Shown here: positions 38,782 to 47,537 of the stretch, in pieces
How the letters are laid out: each line of letters starts with the position of its first letter
Numbering within the stretch: position 1 is the first letter of the stretch
NCBI GenBank assembly: GCA_024743215.1
Contig: JANSWZ010000014.1
Span: 22,964 to 86,963 of the forward strand
Origin: Alphaproteobacteria bacterium
Lineage (GTDB): Bacteria > Pseudomonadota > Alphaproteobacteria > Rhizobiales > GCA-2746425
DNA length: 64,000 nt
Reading direction: 5' to 3'
The notes under the pieces: model-generated
Told to the model about the DNA's origin: nothing
Seen by the model: the letters and a program-made list of their open reading frames with translations, nothing else
Databases searched by the model: none
Translations under genes and position numbers: made by a program

Positions 38782-38810
38782 CGCCCGACTACGATGATCG
38801 CAGCCGGGCG
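38782..38810 (-). terminator. Intercistronic stem-loop between chvE and gguA
   Basis: On the minus strand, a 13-base-pair stem with two G-U pairs (arms beginning CGCCCGGCUG and ending GUCGGGCG) and a 3-base loop lies 16 bases after the chvE stop. No U-run follows. It is placed to protect the chvE message or reduce readthrough into gguAB, so that binding protein is made in excess. Confidence 0.6.
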
Positions 38811-38825
38811 CAGGGAGGAAACAGA

Positions 38826-39902
38826 TTACTTGATCTGGTCCATTGTGTAGTAACCGCTGCCAATCAGGATTTCTTCCCAATTGGAACCATCGACTGAAAC
38901 AGGCTCCAGCAGATAGGACGGGACGACCTTCACACCATTATCGTATGTGGAGGTGTCGTTGATCTCAGGCTCGCCGCCACCAAGCAGCGCATCAACCATG
39001 CCGACAGTGACACGGGCAAGTTCGCGGGTATCTTTGAAAACCGTTGAATATTGCTCGCCTGCAAGAATTGATTTGACGGAAGGCACTTCCGCATCCTGGC
39101 CGGATACGATTGGCATCTTCAGATCACCGGAGCCGTAGCCAACACCCTTCAGGGAAGACAGAATACCAATGGAAAGACCATCATAAGGGGACAGAACACC
39201 ATGGATTTCCATGTCAGTGTAGTGAGCTGACAGAAGATTATCCATCCGGGACTGAGCAACAGCACCATCCCAACGCAGCGTACCAACTGTATCCATGCCC
39301 ATCTGGCCGGAAACGATATTGACAGTGCCTGCATCGATCAAAGGCTGGAGTACACTCATGCCGCCATCATAGAAGAAATAGGCGTTGTTATCATCTGGCG
39401 ATCCGCCAAACAGTTCCACATTATAAGGCCCGTCGCCGAAGCGTGCTTTCAGACCGTCAACCAGTGATGTTGCCTGCTGAACGCCAACCTTGAAATTATC
39501 GAAAGTCGCGTAATAATCAACATTGCCACTGTCCCGGATCAGTCGGTCATAAGCAATGACCTTAATGCCAGCAGCTGCAGCGTTTTCAAGCGCATTTGAA
39601 AGGGTCGTGCCGTCAATGGCAGCAATCACGAGCACATCGGCGCCCTTGGTGATCATGTTTTCAATTTGAGCAAGCTGATTTGGAATATCGTCTTCTGCAT
39701 ATTGAAGATCGGTTCCGTAACCGGCGGCCTCAAACTGCTCGACCATTGAATTGCCGTCGGAAATCCAACGCGCTGAAGACTTGGTTGGCATCGCAATGCC
39801 GATTGTGCCTTTGTCCTGAGCAAATGCTGACCCGACCACAGGTCCGGAAACAGCGGTTGCCACGGCGGCGACAGCCACCAGGCTTTTTGTAAATAGGTTC
39901 AT
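38826..39902 (-). CDS. chvE: ChvE, periplasmic multiple-sugar-binding protein
   Basis: A 358-residue binding protein with a 29-residue Sec signal (cleavage after GSAFA). Mature sequence starts [22 protein letters not shown], characteristic of ChvE. It binds galactose, glucose, arabinose and related aldoses for GguAB. In Agrobacterium it also signals sugar presence to VirA, but no vir genes appear here. Strong AGGAGGA ribosome site at 39905-39911, preceded by an inverted repeat. Divergent from gbpR. Confidence 0.94.
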   Translation of the reverse strand: MNLFTKSLVAVAAVATAVSGPVVGSAFAQDKGTIGIAMPTKSSARWISDGNSMVEQFEAAGYGTDLQYAEDDIPNQLAQIENMITKGADVLVIAAIDGTTLSNALENAAAAGIKVIAYDRLIRDSGNVDYYATFDNFKVGVQQATSLVDGLKARFGDGPYNVELFGGSPDDNNAYFFYDGGMSVLQPLIDAGTVNIVSGQMGMDTVGTLRWDGAVAQSRMDNLLSAHYTDMEIHGVLSPYDGLSIGILSSLKGVGYGSGDLKMPIVSGQDAEVPSVKSILAGEQYSTVFKDTRELARVTVGMVDALLGGGEPEINDTSTYDNGVKVVPSYLLEPVSVDGSNWEEILIGSGYYTMDQIK

Positions 39903-39912
39903 TTTTTCCTCC

Positions 39913-39936
39913 TGTGGTCAGCGCAACGCGACCACA
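39913..39936. promoter_or_regulatory. Inverted repeat in the chvE leader
   Basis: A TGTGGTC / GACCACA perfect inverted repeat, extended by GCG / CGC inside, lies immediately upstream of the chvE ribosome site. It may be a GbpR operator or a 5' leader hairpin that stabilises the chvE mRNA. The sequence does not decide between these. Confidence 0.45.
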
Positions 39937-40055
39937 TAATTGCTAATTTCAGCATCTGGCAACGCTCTGCGGCGCGTCCGGATGGGGGGAGAGTGACCGC
40001 GCTTTACATACCGGTCAAATCATTTAAAACTATACATACATACCAAAAAAGAAAT

Positions 40056-41027
40056 GTGAAAGAGCCGCACTTGCCCATAGATTTGTTGCGACAAGGATTG
40101 AAGCTGTCACATCTGCGCTTAGCTGCCGCTTTGGGTGAAGGCGTTGGAATTTCCGCTGCGGCCAACAAATTGGGCATCACACAACCGGCCGCATCAAGAC
40201 TTGCCTCCGAGCTGGAGCGCCTGTGCGGCACAAATATCTACACACGCACCGGTCGCGGGATTGAACTCACCGAAGCCGGCAGAAGCTTTGCCCATCGCAG
40301 TGCGCGCGTCCTGCGCGAAATTGGAGATGCAGGCCGAGAGATCACCGAAATCGGCCAGGGTCTGAGCGGACATGTCACATTTGGCTCGGTCACCGGGCCG
40401 TCCATTGACTACGCAATTCCCTCAATTCGGCGCCTCAGGCTCAGCTATCCGAACATCTCGATCGGAATTGAGGTCGCGGCCAGCGATGTCCTGGTCTCCC
40501 TGCTACAGGAAGGCCGTCTTGATTTTGCCTTGTGCCGCATTCCACCAGACGTGGATGCGAGTCGTTTCAGGCAAATACCGAAACTGGATGAACCAATCAG
40601 TTTTGTCGCCCGCAGAGGCCATCCATTGGCCAAGCCAGATTTTGCAGCCCCAACCGAGGCTCTGCTGCTATATGACTGGATTGTACCGAAACCGGGGACC
40701 ATATTGCGCACCACGGTGGAGCGCGCATTGCGCCATGAAAAAAGAGACCTGCCCCAACGTACTCTGACCACATCATCCTATCTGTTTACGCTGGCGCTGG
40801 TGCGCCAGACAAACGGAATTGCACCCATTGCCAGCAGTGTGGCCCGAAGCTTTGCCGGTGAGATTGGACAGGAAGCCGACATTGTCATTCTGGCAACTGA
40901 TTTGTCTGTATCCGTGGAACCATATGCGCTTGTTATGAGCGCAGACACCGAACTGACGCCTGCAGCGGAAACCGTCCTCGGTGAAATCAACAGAACCTTT
41001 CAGAACGAACGAAAATCTGTGACCTAG
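40056..41027 (+). CDS. gbpR: GbpR-like LysR-family regulator
   Basis: A 323-residue LysR protein from the GTG at 40056, which gives VKEPHLPIDLLRQGLKLSHLR, close to the start of known GbpR proteins; a longer reading from a GTG at 39993 is possible. The helix-turn-helix spans residues 20-65 (GISAAANKLGITQPAASRL). GbpR activates the divergent chvE operon in response to galactose and related sugars. The arrangement gbpR/chvE-gguABC is the same as in Agrobacterium and Azospirillum, supporting the symbol. Confidence 0.85.
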   Translation: MKEPHLPIDLLRQGLKLSHLRLAAALGEGVGISAAANKLGITQPAASRLASELERLCGTNIYTRTGRGIELTEAGRSFAHRSARVLREIGDAGREITEIGQGLSGHVTFGSVTGPSIDYAIPSIRRLRLSYPNISIGIEVAASDVLVSLLQEGRLDFALCRIPPDVDASRFRQIPKLDEPISFVARRGHPLAKPDFAAPTEALLLYDWIVPKPGTILRTTVERALRHEKRDLPQRTLTTSSYLFTLALVRQTNGIAPIASSVARSFAGEIGQEADIVILATDLSVSVEPYALVMSADTELTPAAETVLGEINRTFQNERKSVT

Positions 41028-41037
41028 TCAGATTTTC
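41011..41037 (+). terminator. Stem-loop at the gbpR stop codon
   Basis: A 9-base-pair stem (GAAAATCTG with CAGATTTTC) around a 9-base loop encloses the gbpR TAG. CTTCATT follows on the plus strand. It probably terminates gbpR; the A/T-rich stem could act in both directions. Confidence 0.5.
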
Positions 41038-41183
41038 CTTCATTGACCCAAACGTCGAGATTGCTCTTTCAACAAGCGCCCTGATGATTGCACATCAAAG
41101 CTCCTGTTGTTCCCAAGGCAACCGCGACCCCATGATGCGATCCAAATGGACAAGACACGTTCGCAGACAAGACGAAAAAATAT

Positions 41184-42206
41184 CTACTCTACAAATCCAA
41201 TTATGGTTTCAATGACTGCCTTGTGAAGATCGGCGCGGTCGGTGCCTGCGGGATCGCTGCAAATGGGATCTTCCCCTTCAGCTTTCAGCAGTTTTTCAGC
41301 ACCCGGCTTGCACTCAGCCAGAAATGAGAAATGGCTGCCTTGTTCAATTTCGACATAGGTGGCGTTTTGAAGTTTTGCTCCCAAGTCACTGCCATTCGGC
41401 CCCATATCGATTGCCTTCCACCGACTGTTCTTGTCGCCAAAATTGATCAATTGTATGGGCAATTCATTGCCTTCAACGGTCTCTTGTTGAAACGCGTAGC
41501 TCATGCCCGGTTCAATCGCTATGGCAGCAGAAATGCGTTCGTCGCGTAATACAGAATTGAATTCAGACTCCGGAAGCGCGTCAAACTCAACACCGCCCTT
41601 TTTAAAGAAAAGGCAGTCTTGTGCCGCCTCACCGAATGTATCGCAATAATTGACATAGGCCTGCTTGTCCGTGCGCAGACCGGCAAGATGAAGGGCTGTC
41701 AGACCACCCAGTGAAAAACCCAACGAGTAAATACGGTCTTGATCAACGTTTCTCGCAAGCGGGTCATCTGACAGAAAAGCATCAAGTAATGCTGTCAGAT
41801 CCATGGCCCGCTCCCACACTTTGATCGAGCGGCGCGGCGAGCTGTCGCCTGAGGTACTGCCAGGATGATTCATTGCCAGAACCATCATGCCACTTTGTGC
41901 AAGGCCAGACGAGATCCAGCTTATCGTATCCATATTGCCACCCGACCCGTGCGACAGGATCACAAGCGGATAGGTTCCATCAGCAATCGCAGCGCCAACA
42001 TAGGCCTTGCTGCCTTTGAAAATGGCATTGTCGCCCACCATGCCCTGATAGGTTTTCCGGCCCGCAGGATACCAGATCGAAGCCGCGATTTGTTCTGTGC
42101 GGTGCGGCGCCCCAAACGTGAACTTGTCATATCCGGCAAGATCGTCCGCAAAGCCAGGCGAAGCTGTTAAAACAAGACCAAGCGCTGCGGTGATGAGAGT
42201 TTTCAT
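41184..42206 (-). CDS. Exported alpha/beta hydrolase
   Basis: A 340-residue secreted hydrolase from the ATG at 42206, with a Sec signal (MKTLITAALGLVLTASPGFA). Catalytic elements are an oxyanion LSHGSGG, a nucleophile elbow GFSLGGLTALH and a C-terminal GSHFSFLAECKPG histidine. Two paired cysteines suggest disulfides in the periplasm. It resembles dienelactone hydrolase/PAF-acetylhydrolase-like proteins; substrate unknown. It is divergent from a membrane-bound AraC-type regulator 134 bases away, its likely controller. Confidence 0.78.
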   Translation of the reverse strand: MKTLITAALGLVLTASPGFADDLAGYDKFTFGAPHRTEQIAASIWYPAGRKTYQGMVGDNAIFKGSKAYVGAAIADGTYPLVILSHGSGGNMDTISWISSGLAQSGMMVLAMNHPGSTSGDSSPRRSIKVWERAMDLTALLDAFLSDDPLARNVDQDRIYSLGFSLGGLTALHLAGLRTDKQAYVNYCDTFGEAAQDCLFFKKGGVEFDALPESEFNSVLRDERISAAIAIEPGMSYAFQQETVEGNELPIQLINFGDKNSRWKAIDMGPNGSDLGAKLQNATYVEIEQGSHFSFLAECKPGAEKLLKAEGEDPICSDPAGTDRADLHKAVIETIIGFVE

Positions 42207-42340
42207 GGCGGTTCCTTTCAGTGGTTCATGTGCCGCCCTGAAATTGAAACTGACCAAAGAAAAATACGTCCTCTATCCGGATTTAGGTCGAGTAAAACCG
42301 GTTTACGGTCTATGCGTGACGGGAAGTTTTTGGAGATTTT

Positions 42341-43336
42341 ATGCCCGTTCTGCCGATCCCGCTGGTGGTAGCTCTCATATTGGGGTTTCTCTTCGTCCGT
42401 ACTCTGCTCGTACGTGACAGATCATGGTTGTTTTTGGCCCTGATCGTAAGCTGTGCCATCCAGGGTCTGGTGATTTCACTGAATCAGCATTACGGCTTCA
42501 CGGCTTTCCATTTTGTGCAGCCAGTCACTGCAAGTCTGGTACCACCCCTTGCCTATCTTGCATTCAAAAGCTCCGCATTGAAGCAGATTAGTTGGTCGAC
42601 TGACTTGGTACATACACTAGGGCCAGCCTTTGTCGTCTTTTGCGTCTGGCTGGTACCTGTGGCACTGGATGTTGCAGTATCAGCTCTGTTTATCTTCTAT
42701 GGCGGCTACATGATCTGGCGCATGTGGCACGGCCGCGATAGCCTGCTGCTGACCAAATTGGATGCAGATCGCACACCACTGATCATATGGCGCGCAATTG
42801 CAATTGCGCTGATGCTTTCAGCATTCAGTGACATCCTGATTTTTGCCGATCAGGTGTTTGGCAGCGGCGCTTTAAGACCATGGATCATATCCGTGTTCTC
42901 ATCTCTGACATTGCTGGCTCTTGGGTTGCTTAGCCTTTCAAAAGACATTGATGGCGTGAGCGACAGCAATGGTCGAGATGTGCAGGAACCGGCAGAAGTA
43001 CGCGCCGAAGATGTGGCAATTGCAAACAGATTGCAGGATCTGATTATGCGGGAAAAACTGTTTCTCGATCCAGATCTGACCATCGGTCGCTTGTCCCGCA
43101 AGCTTGGCATTCCCTCAAAGCAGCTCTCTGCCGCGATCAACAAATCGACCGGTGAAAATATTTCCCGGTATATAAACCGCTTTCGTATTGATTACGCCTG
43201 CGGCCAGATGATTGATGGCAAGTCGGTGACAACCGCAATGTATGACAGCGGTTTTAACACCAAGTCCAACTTCAATCGGGAGTTTTTGCGCATCAAGGGC
43301 TGTGCGCCAAGAGATTATGTCAGTTTGAATTCCTGA
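42341..43336 (+). CDS. Membrane-anchored AraC-family regulator
   Basis: A 331-residue protein with six or seven hydrophobic helices in residues 1-205 (IPLVVALILGFLFVRTLLV, then segments near 33, 84, 102, 150, 182). A linker is followed by an AraC-type double helix-turn-helix (residues 225-330: LTIGRLSRKLGIPSKQLSAAIN, YDSGFNTKSNFNREF). Such proteins are one-component membrane receptors that bind DNA. It is next to and divergent from the exported hydrolase, which suggests that it senses an envelope or medium signal linked to that enzyme. Signal unknown. Confidence 0.82.
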   Translation: MPVLPIPLVVALILGFLFVRTLLVRDRSWLFLALIVSCAIQGLVISLNQHYGFTAFHFVQPVTASLVPPLAYLAFKSSALKQISWSTDLVHTLGPAFVVFCVWLVPVALDVAVSALFIFYGGYMIWRMWHGRDSLLLTKLDADRTPLIIWRAIAIALMLSAFSDILIFADQVFGSGALRPWIISVFSSLTLLALGLLSLSKDIDGVSDSNGRDVQEPAEVRAEDVAIANRLQDLIMREKLFLDPDLTIGRLSRKLGIPSKQLSAAINKSTGENISRYINRFRIDYACGQMIDGKSVTTAMYDSGFNTKSNFNREFLRIKGCAPRDYVSLNS

Positions 43337-43403
43337 CAATTCACCCTGCCAAAGCCTATTTTGGCGAATCCTATCCTGATGCTATCCCAAGGCTCAATCG
43401 AGC

Positions 43404-44018
43404 CTAGACAATGACAGTCAGTCCTGCGCGGTCTTTGCGCAGGTTTGAAATTCTCTGCCGCATCTGTGGAGAGTAGCTGTTTCCTTCGACGCATATCATG
43501 CGAATTGAAGAGGCATTTTGTACCCAGCCCAGCAATGCTTCGCCGCTTTCGTCACCCAGGCTGCATCCCACCATTCCGATTTCAGAAAGTGTTGGCGGCA
43601 ATGAGTTGATGAGTGCAACTGCACCCAACTCTCCGATGCCCGGATTATAGCTGCTGCTGAACGACCGCAGAGATAATTGTTCCGTAGTGCTGCCACGAAT
43701 GGCGGCAGCGATGTTGGTGGCATCAGCCACATCCAATCCCGCACTTCTCAAATGCAGATCAAAGCTGGACGCCATTGCATTCAAACTTTCCAGGCGGGCC
43801 GCAGCCGCTACGCAGACATCTTTGTCAGTGGCACGCAGCGCGCGGACGAGGATGCTGAGCGCCATATTGCTATCTTTCTCACCTGGGGCATTTGCCAGCG
43901 CCATGCTGGAAAAACCAGAACCAGCAATACCGGCTGCAGCGCTTGCTCCAAGCAAATTGTGCAAAAAACGCCGCCGCGATTGGAGCTGTGTCAGATCATG
44001 TTTTGCTTGGAGTGTCAT
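43404..44018 (-). CDS. Tat-exported leucine-rich-repeat-like protein
   Basis: The 204-residue protein starts with a twin-arginine signal (QSRRRFLHNLLGASAAAG, cleavage near residue 43). The C-terminal part (residues 110-200) has ribonuclease-inhibitor-like leucine-rich repeats (LSLRSFSSSYNPGIGELGAVAL, IGMVGCSLGDESGEALLGW, IRMICVEGNSYSPQMRQRI), about three units. Export of a folded repeat protein by Tat suggests periplasmic protein binding. Its ATG overlaps the stop of the SDR gene upstream by 4 bases, so the two are co-translated. I do not recognise a named family. Confidence 0.65.
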   Translation of the reverse strand: MTLQAKHDLTQLQSRRRFLHNLLGASAAAGIAGSGFSSMALANAPGEKDSNMALSILVRALRATDKDVCVAAAARLESLNAMASSFDLHLRSAGLDVADATNIAAAIRGSTTEQLSLRSFSSSYNPGIGELGAVALINSLPPTLSEIGMVGCSLGDESGEALLGWVQNASSIRMICVEGNSYSPQMRQRISNLRKDRAGLTVIV

Positions 44019-44917
44019 GGAAAACGAACCCCGGTCGCGCTTTGACCCAAATCCCAGAGTTTCTGAGCGGTATCAGCGTCCAGCGCCGCATCATCAATCG
44101 CACCAATTGCGGGAAATCCACCGAATTCGCCCGGTCCATCTGGTCCGTAATAGCTTCCCTGCTTTGGCGCAGCTATTGTTGCCGCCATCAATGTCGGCAA
44201 ACTGCCTTGCCAAGTATCCATAAAGCTCATCCCCTCCAGAAATTTCGGATCAAGATGCCTTTGCAGCTCGGTGGTTGTGAAACCGGGATGGCAGGCGAGT
44301 GATAGAAGCTTATGCCCTTTCGCATCTATCCGACGGCCCAATTCGAGCGCAAACATGAGGTCCGCCAATTTGCTTTGGTAATATTCGCGCTTTGGATCAT
44401 AGGGCTTTTCAAGTTTCATATTATCGAAATCGATAATTCCGCCGCGGTGGGCAATGCTGCTGAGTGTCACAATCCGCGCATCCGGCGTCTGGCTCAGTCT
44501 GTCATAGAGCAGTCCTGTCAACGCAAAGTGACCTATGAAATTGACCCCGATCTGCTGCTCGAAACCGTCTTCTGTTTTAGCGGCAGGCGGCATCATGACC
44601 CCAGCATTATTGACAAGAATATCAAGCGTTGAATGACGCCCCAGAATATCAGTGGCAAATGTGTTTACGGAAGCAAGACTTGCCAGATCCAAAAGACCGG
44701 CTTCGAGCGTACCGGAGACTCTTTGTGGGTCAATTTTGGCAATAGCTTGCGCAACTTTGTCGATGTCACGACCGGCCACGATCACATGTGCCCCTGCCTC
44801 GGCCAAAGCGCGCGCGGTGAAATAGCCAATTCCCGAATTAGCTCCGGTAATCAGGACGGTTTTGCCAGATTGATCCGGCACATGTTCAGCCGTCCAGCTT
44901 TCGAAAGTATGTGTCAT
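44015..44917 (-). CDS. Short-chain dehydrogenase/reductase (retinol-dehydrogenase-like)
   Basis: A 300-residue SDR enzyme from the ATG at 44917, behind a GAAG site. The cofactor motif is TGANSGIGYFTARALAEAG (near residue 22), followed by NNAGVM, the catalytic serine in TLSSIAHRGG and YYQSKLADL with the catalytic tyrosine and lysine. The length and PGFTTTELQRHL tail are of the extended retinol-dehydrogenase-like subgroup. Substrate unknown. It heads a two-gene operon with the Tat-exported repeat protein. Confidence 0.85.
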   Translation of the reverse strand: MTHTFESWTAEHVPDQSGKTVLITGANSGIGYFTARALAEAGAHVIVAGRDIDKVAQAIAKIDPQRVSGTLEAGLLDLASLASVNTFATDILGRHSTLDILVNNAGVMMPPAAKTEDGFEQQIGVNFIGHFALTGLLYDRLSQTPDARIVTLSSIAHRGGIIDFDNMKLEKPYDPKREYYQSKLADLMFALELGRRIDAKGHKLLSLACHPGFTTTELQRHLDPKFLEGMSFMDTWQGSLPTLMAATIAAPKQGSYYGPDGPGEFGGFPAIGAIDDAALDADTAQKLWDLGQSATGVRFP

Positions 44918-45290
44918 AGCCATTCTTCTTTGCAGGTTGGCTGCCCAGGGCCTCAACGGCGGGGTAACTTGCACTTTAACTAGCGCGTACAGCACCCAGG
45001 GCAACGAGGCTACGCAAAAGTATGAAATTTTCGTATGAAGTTATCGCAGGAGCGAACAGGAAGATGCATGAGGGTAACCGGCAGTTCACCCGTCTCCTGT
45101 TTTTCGCACACAGCATTAAAGTGCCATTCTCCAGAAATTCAATCTTTGATAGCATTGCGAAATTTGATATCAGCCACAAAACCCCGAACAGGCATCGTCC
45201 TGAGCAGCAACTGATTGATGCGGTATCGACTCTGGTCGATTACCGCATGGCTTTGTATTGCTTTGATTGCATAGAATTGGAGAGATTATG
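44918..45290. other. Divergent intergenic region
   Basis: This 373-base gap lies between the SDR gene and a divergent hydrolase gene and must hold both promoters. Overlapping frames of 67-89 codons exist on both strands (for example 45022-45291 plus). They lack ribosome sites and recognisable motifs, and I do not call them genes. Confidence 0.4.
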
Positions 45291-46232
45291 AAACCCTTGA
45301 TGCCTGCAGTCGCAGTGTCTCTTTTGCTGGCAACATCTCTTATGGCTGAACAGGTCCAGATAGACGGGCCCAACGGCCCCCTTGCCGCTGAATTGATTCC
45401 TGTTGCAGGGGCTGATCATGCCGTCGTGATCATACCAGGTTCCGGCCCAACGGATCGGGATGGGAACTCTCCACAATCGGGTCTTTATTCTGACACGTAT
45501 CGGATGCTTGCAGAAAGTCTGGCGGCGCAAGGTGTTACGACTCTGCGTATCGACAAGCGTGGTTTTTTTTCAAGCAGTGATGCGATCAGCGATCCCAATG
45601 ACGTAACGATCTCTGAATATGCTCAGGACGCTCGTGATTGGGTGGCCCATGCTGCACAATTGGCGCCTTGCGTTTGGATTGCCGGACATTCTGAAGGCGG
45701 GCTTGTCGCATTGGTCGCAGCTCAAAAGCCACCTGAAGAATTGTGCGGGCTCATTCTCATGGCGACCGCCGGGCGCCCTGTTGGTCAGCTTATGCTGGAA
45801 CAAATGCGCGCCATGCCAGCCAATGCACCACTCATGTCAGATCTGGAAACCATAATCGATGCTCTTGAGGCTGGGCGCACAAGCGACCCGAGTGCTCTGC
45901 CACGGGCTCTCCAGCCAATATTCACCGCTGGCGTTCAACGCTATATGATCGACCTGTTCTCCTATGATCCGATCCTTTTTGCAGGCGAATGGGAGGGACC
46001 GACACTCATCTTGCAAGGCAATGCGGATATGCAGGTCAAGCCGCAGGATGCCGACCTTCTGGCAGCCGCTCTACCTCAGGCCACAATGAAAGCCCTCACA
46101 AACGCAACCCATATGTTGAAAACAGATGTGCCAGGACAACCCTTCGTCACCTACACCGACCGGACGCTTCCTCTCCATCGGGACCTTGTGCCAACAATCA
46201 CGGAGTTTCTGGACAAAAATCCGGGGCCCTAG
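45291..46232 (+). CDS. Exported alpha/beta hydrolase
   Basis: A 313-residue hydrolase with a Sec signal (MKPLMPAVAVSLLLATSLMA). The oxyanion region is IIPGSGPTDRDGN, the nucleophile is in AGHSEGGLVAL and the catalytic histidine in NATHMLK near the C-terminus. It resembles YaaL/YqiA-type serine hydrolases of the alpha/beta family. The ATG at 45291 follows a GGAGA site and gives the signal peptide directly; an upstream in-frame codon at 45267 would not. Substrate unknown. Confidence 0.8.
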   Translation, partial: KPLMPAVAVSLLLATSLMAEQVQIDGPNGPLAAELIPVAGADHAVVIIPGSGPTDRDGNSPQSGLYSDTYRMLAESLAAQGVTTLRIDKRGFFSSSDAISDPNDVTISEYAQDARDWVAHAAQLAPCVWIAGHSEGGLVALVAAQKPPEELCGLILMATAGRPVGQLMLEQMRAMPANAPLMSDLETIIDALEAGRTSDPSALPRALQPIFTAGVQRYMIDLFSYDPILFAGEWEGPTLILQGNADMQVKPQDADLLAAALPQATMKALTNATHMLKTDVPGQPFVTYTDRTLPLHRDLVPTITEFLDKNPGP

Positions 46233-46326
46233 AGCCCGTTCATATGGCAACACGGTTTAACCGGCTGCCATTGCAAACAGGCAGGAAACACAGCACAAGA
46301 ACCGCACCAATCTGGGCACTTGAATG

Positions 46327-47379
46327 CTAGCCATCGTCAGTTGGAACCCAATTTCCGAACCAGGCAAAGTTCAATGCCTCCAATTGAAACTGACAGGCCA
46401 GCTTGATGTCTTCAACCATCGGCCCATGATGTCGGCTGCAGACATTGTAGAGCTTCCAGAATTTCATTTTATTGATGTAGGAAAGTGTTTCAAAAAACTC
46501 CTCAGAGCCTTTGCCAAGCGTTGGCTGTATATGTTTTCTGAAATTGTTGACCGGAATCATCGGGTCGGCACGGTCTCCAAGCAGCAGAAACGATATATCT
46601 ACTTTCGAGCCGGTTTGACTGACTTGAGGCACGCTTGATTTGTTGCCAGTAAGGTTGGTCTCATGTGTGGCATTCCTGACATTGATCGTGCGCGCGCCAT
46701 CACGCGTTGTGACGCTGTAAAGGTCACTGAATGCGCGCCTTTCCCGGCTCGCGAATCCATAATTGACAAACCGCGTCCAGGCGTCGCTTTCATTGTAGGA
46801 AACCAGTATTTCTGATTGACTTGAGCCCTCGAGCAAAACCCCTTTGTCAGTGCTGTTGAATGCGAAACCCTTGGGGTGATGATTCAACAGCTCAAGAAAC
46901 ACAAATGAAACATTCCGGTCATTGTGTTGGTAATGACGGCTGGAGATGAACTGAGCTAGGATTTGTGCATCCGTCGGCTTTTCGAAAATGTTCCTGAAGT
47001 AGAATTTGTCTTTCAGAAGGTTTCGGAGTTCATCTGGCAATTTGTACAGGCCAACCAGAAAATTTTCAGCCTCTGCCCTGCCACCCTTCCAGGAAATTCG
47101 CGCATAATAATCATCAAAAAAAGCGCGGATTTCCGGCAGAACATCAGCTGTCTGAGCCAGAACCAATTGAGAATCTGCCAATTCAAATTGGTCGGAATCC
47201 ACGAGCACTGCATCGGGAACAAACAGCCTGAATGGCTGGTCTGGTATGATTGGAAAAAGACCACGTCGCCCATTTTCCACGCGCAGAACGACATTGTCGG
47301 CAATACCCCCAACCGCCCGGAAAGATGACAGAATGTCATACCAATCTGTATCAGCCACCACTTTGAAACAACCTTGCAA
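46327..47379 (-). CDS. SET-domain protein (SETD3/Rubisco-LSMT-like)
   Basis: The 350-residue protein carries features of the split SET domain found in SETD3 and Rubisco large-subunit methyltransferases. These are GRRGLFPIIPDQPFRLFVP at residues 37-55 (the Gly-rich SAM segment), SRHY at 147-150, LELLNHHPKG at 162-171 (equivalent to DLLNHSP) and ILVSYNESDAWTRFVNYGF at 191-209 (equivalent to ISYGxxSN...NYGF). A C-terminal helical domain follows. Such enzymes methylate lysine or histidine in proteins. The final tyrosine-containing motif is less conserved, so activity is not certain. It is monocistronic. Confidence 0.6.
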   Translation of the reverse strand: MQGCFKVVADTDWYDILSSFRAVGGIADNVVLRVENGRRGLFPIIPDQPFRLFVPDAVLVDSDQFELADSQLVLAQTADVLPEIRAFFDDYYARISWKGGRAEAENFLVGLYKLPDELRNLLKDKFYFRNIFEKPTDAQILAQFISSRHYQHNDRNVSFVFLELLNHHPKGFAFNSTDKGVLLEGSSQSEILVSYNESDAWTRFVNYGFASRERRAFSDLYSVTTRDGARTINVRNATHETNLTGNKSSVPQVSQTGSKVDISFLLLGDRADPMIPVNNFRKHIQPTLGKGSEEFFETLSYINKMKFWKLYNVCSRHHGPMVEDIKLACQFQLEALNFAWFGNWVPTDDG

Positions 47380-47537
47380 ATGAAGTGCCCAATTGCGCGT
47401 TCTGACTGAAAATCAACAACGCCCCGAACCGTTCAGACATATGAACTCCACACGATAAAAAGGGGTAACGCACTCCGTTGTCGACCAGAGGCATTTGCAA
47501 TGGATTACTCGTCTGGGTGAATAACCGACTCAAACGA

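Noticed and set aside
38826..39902. ChvE as evidence for virulence signalling
   Set aside because: No vir or T-DNA gene is visible; ChvE-GguABC is a general sugar uptake system.
45022..45291. An 89-codon frame in the gap before the exported hydrolase
   Set aside because: It overlaps an opposite-strand frame, lacks a ribosome site and runs into the hydrolase start.
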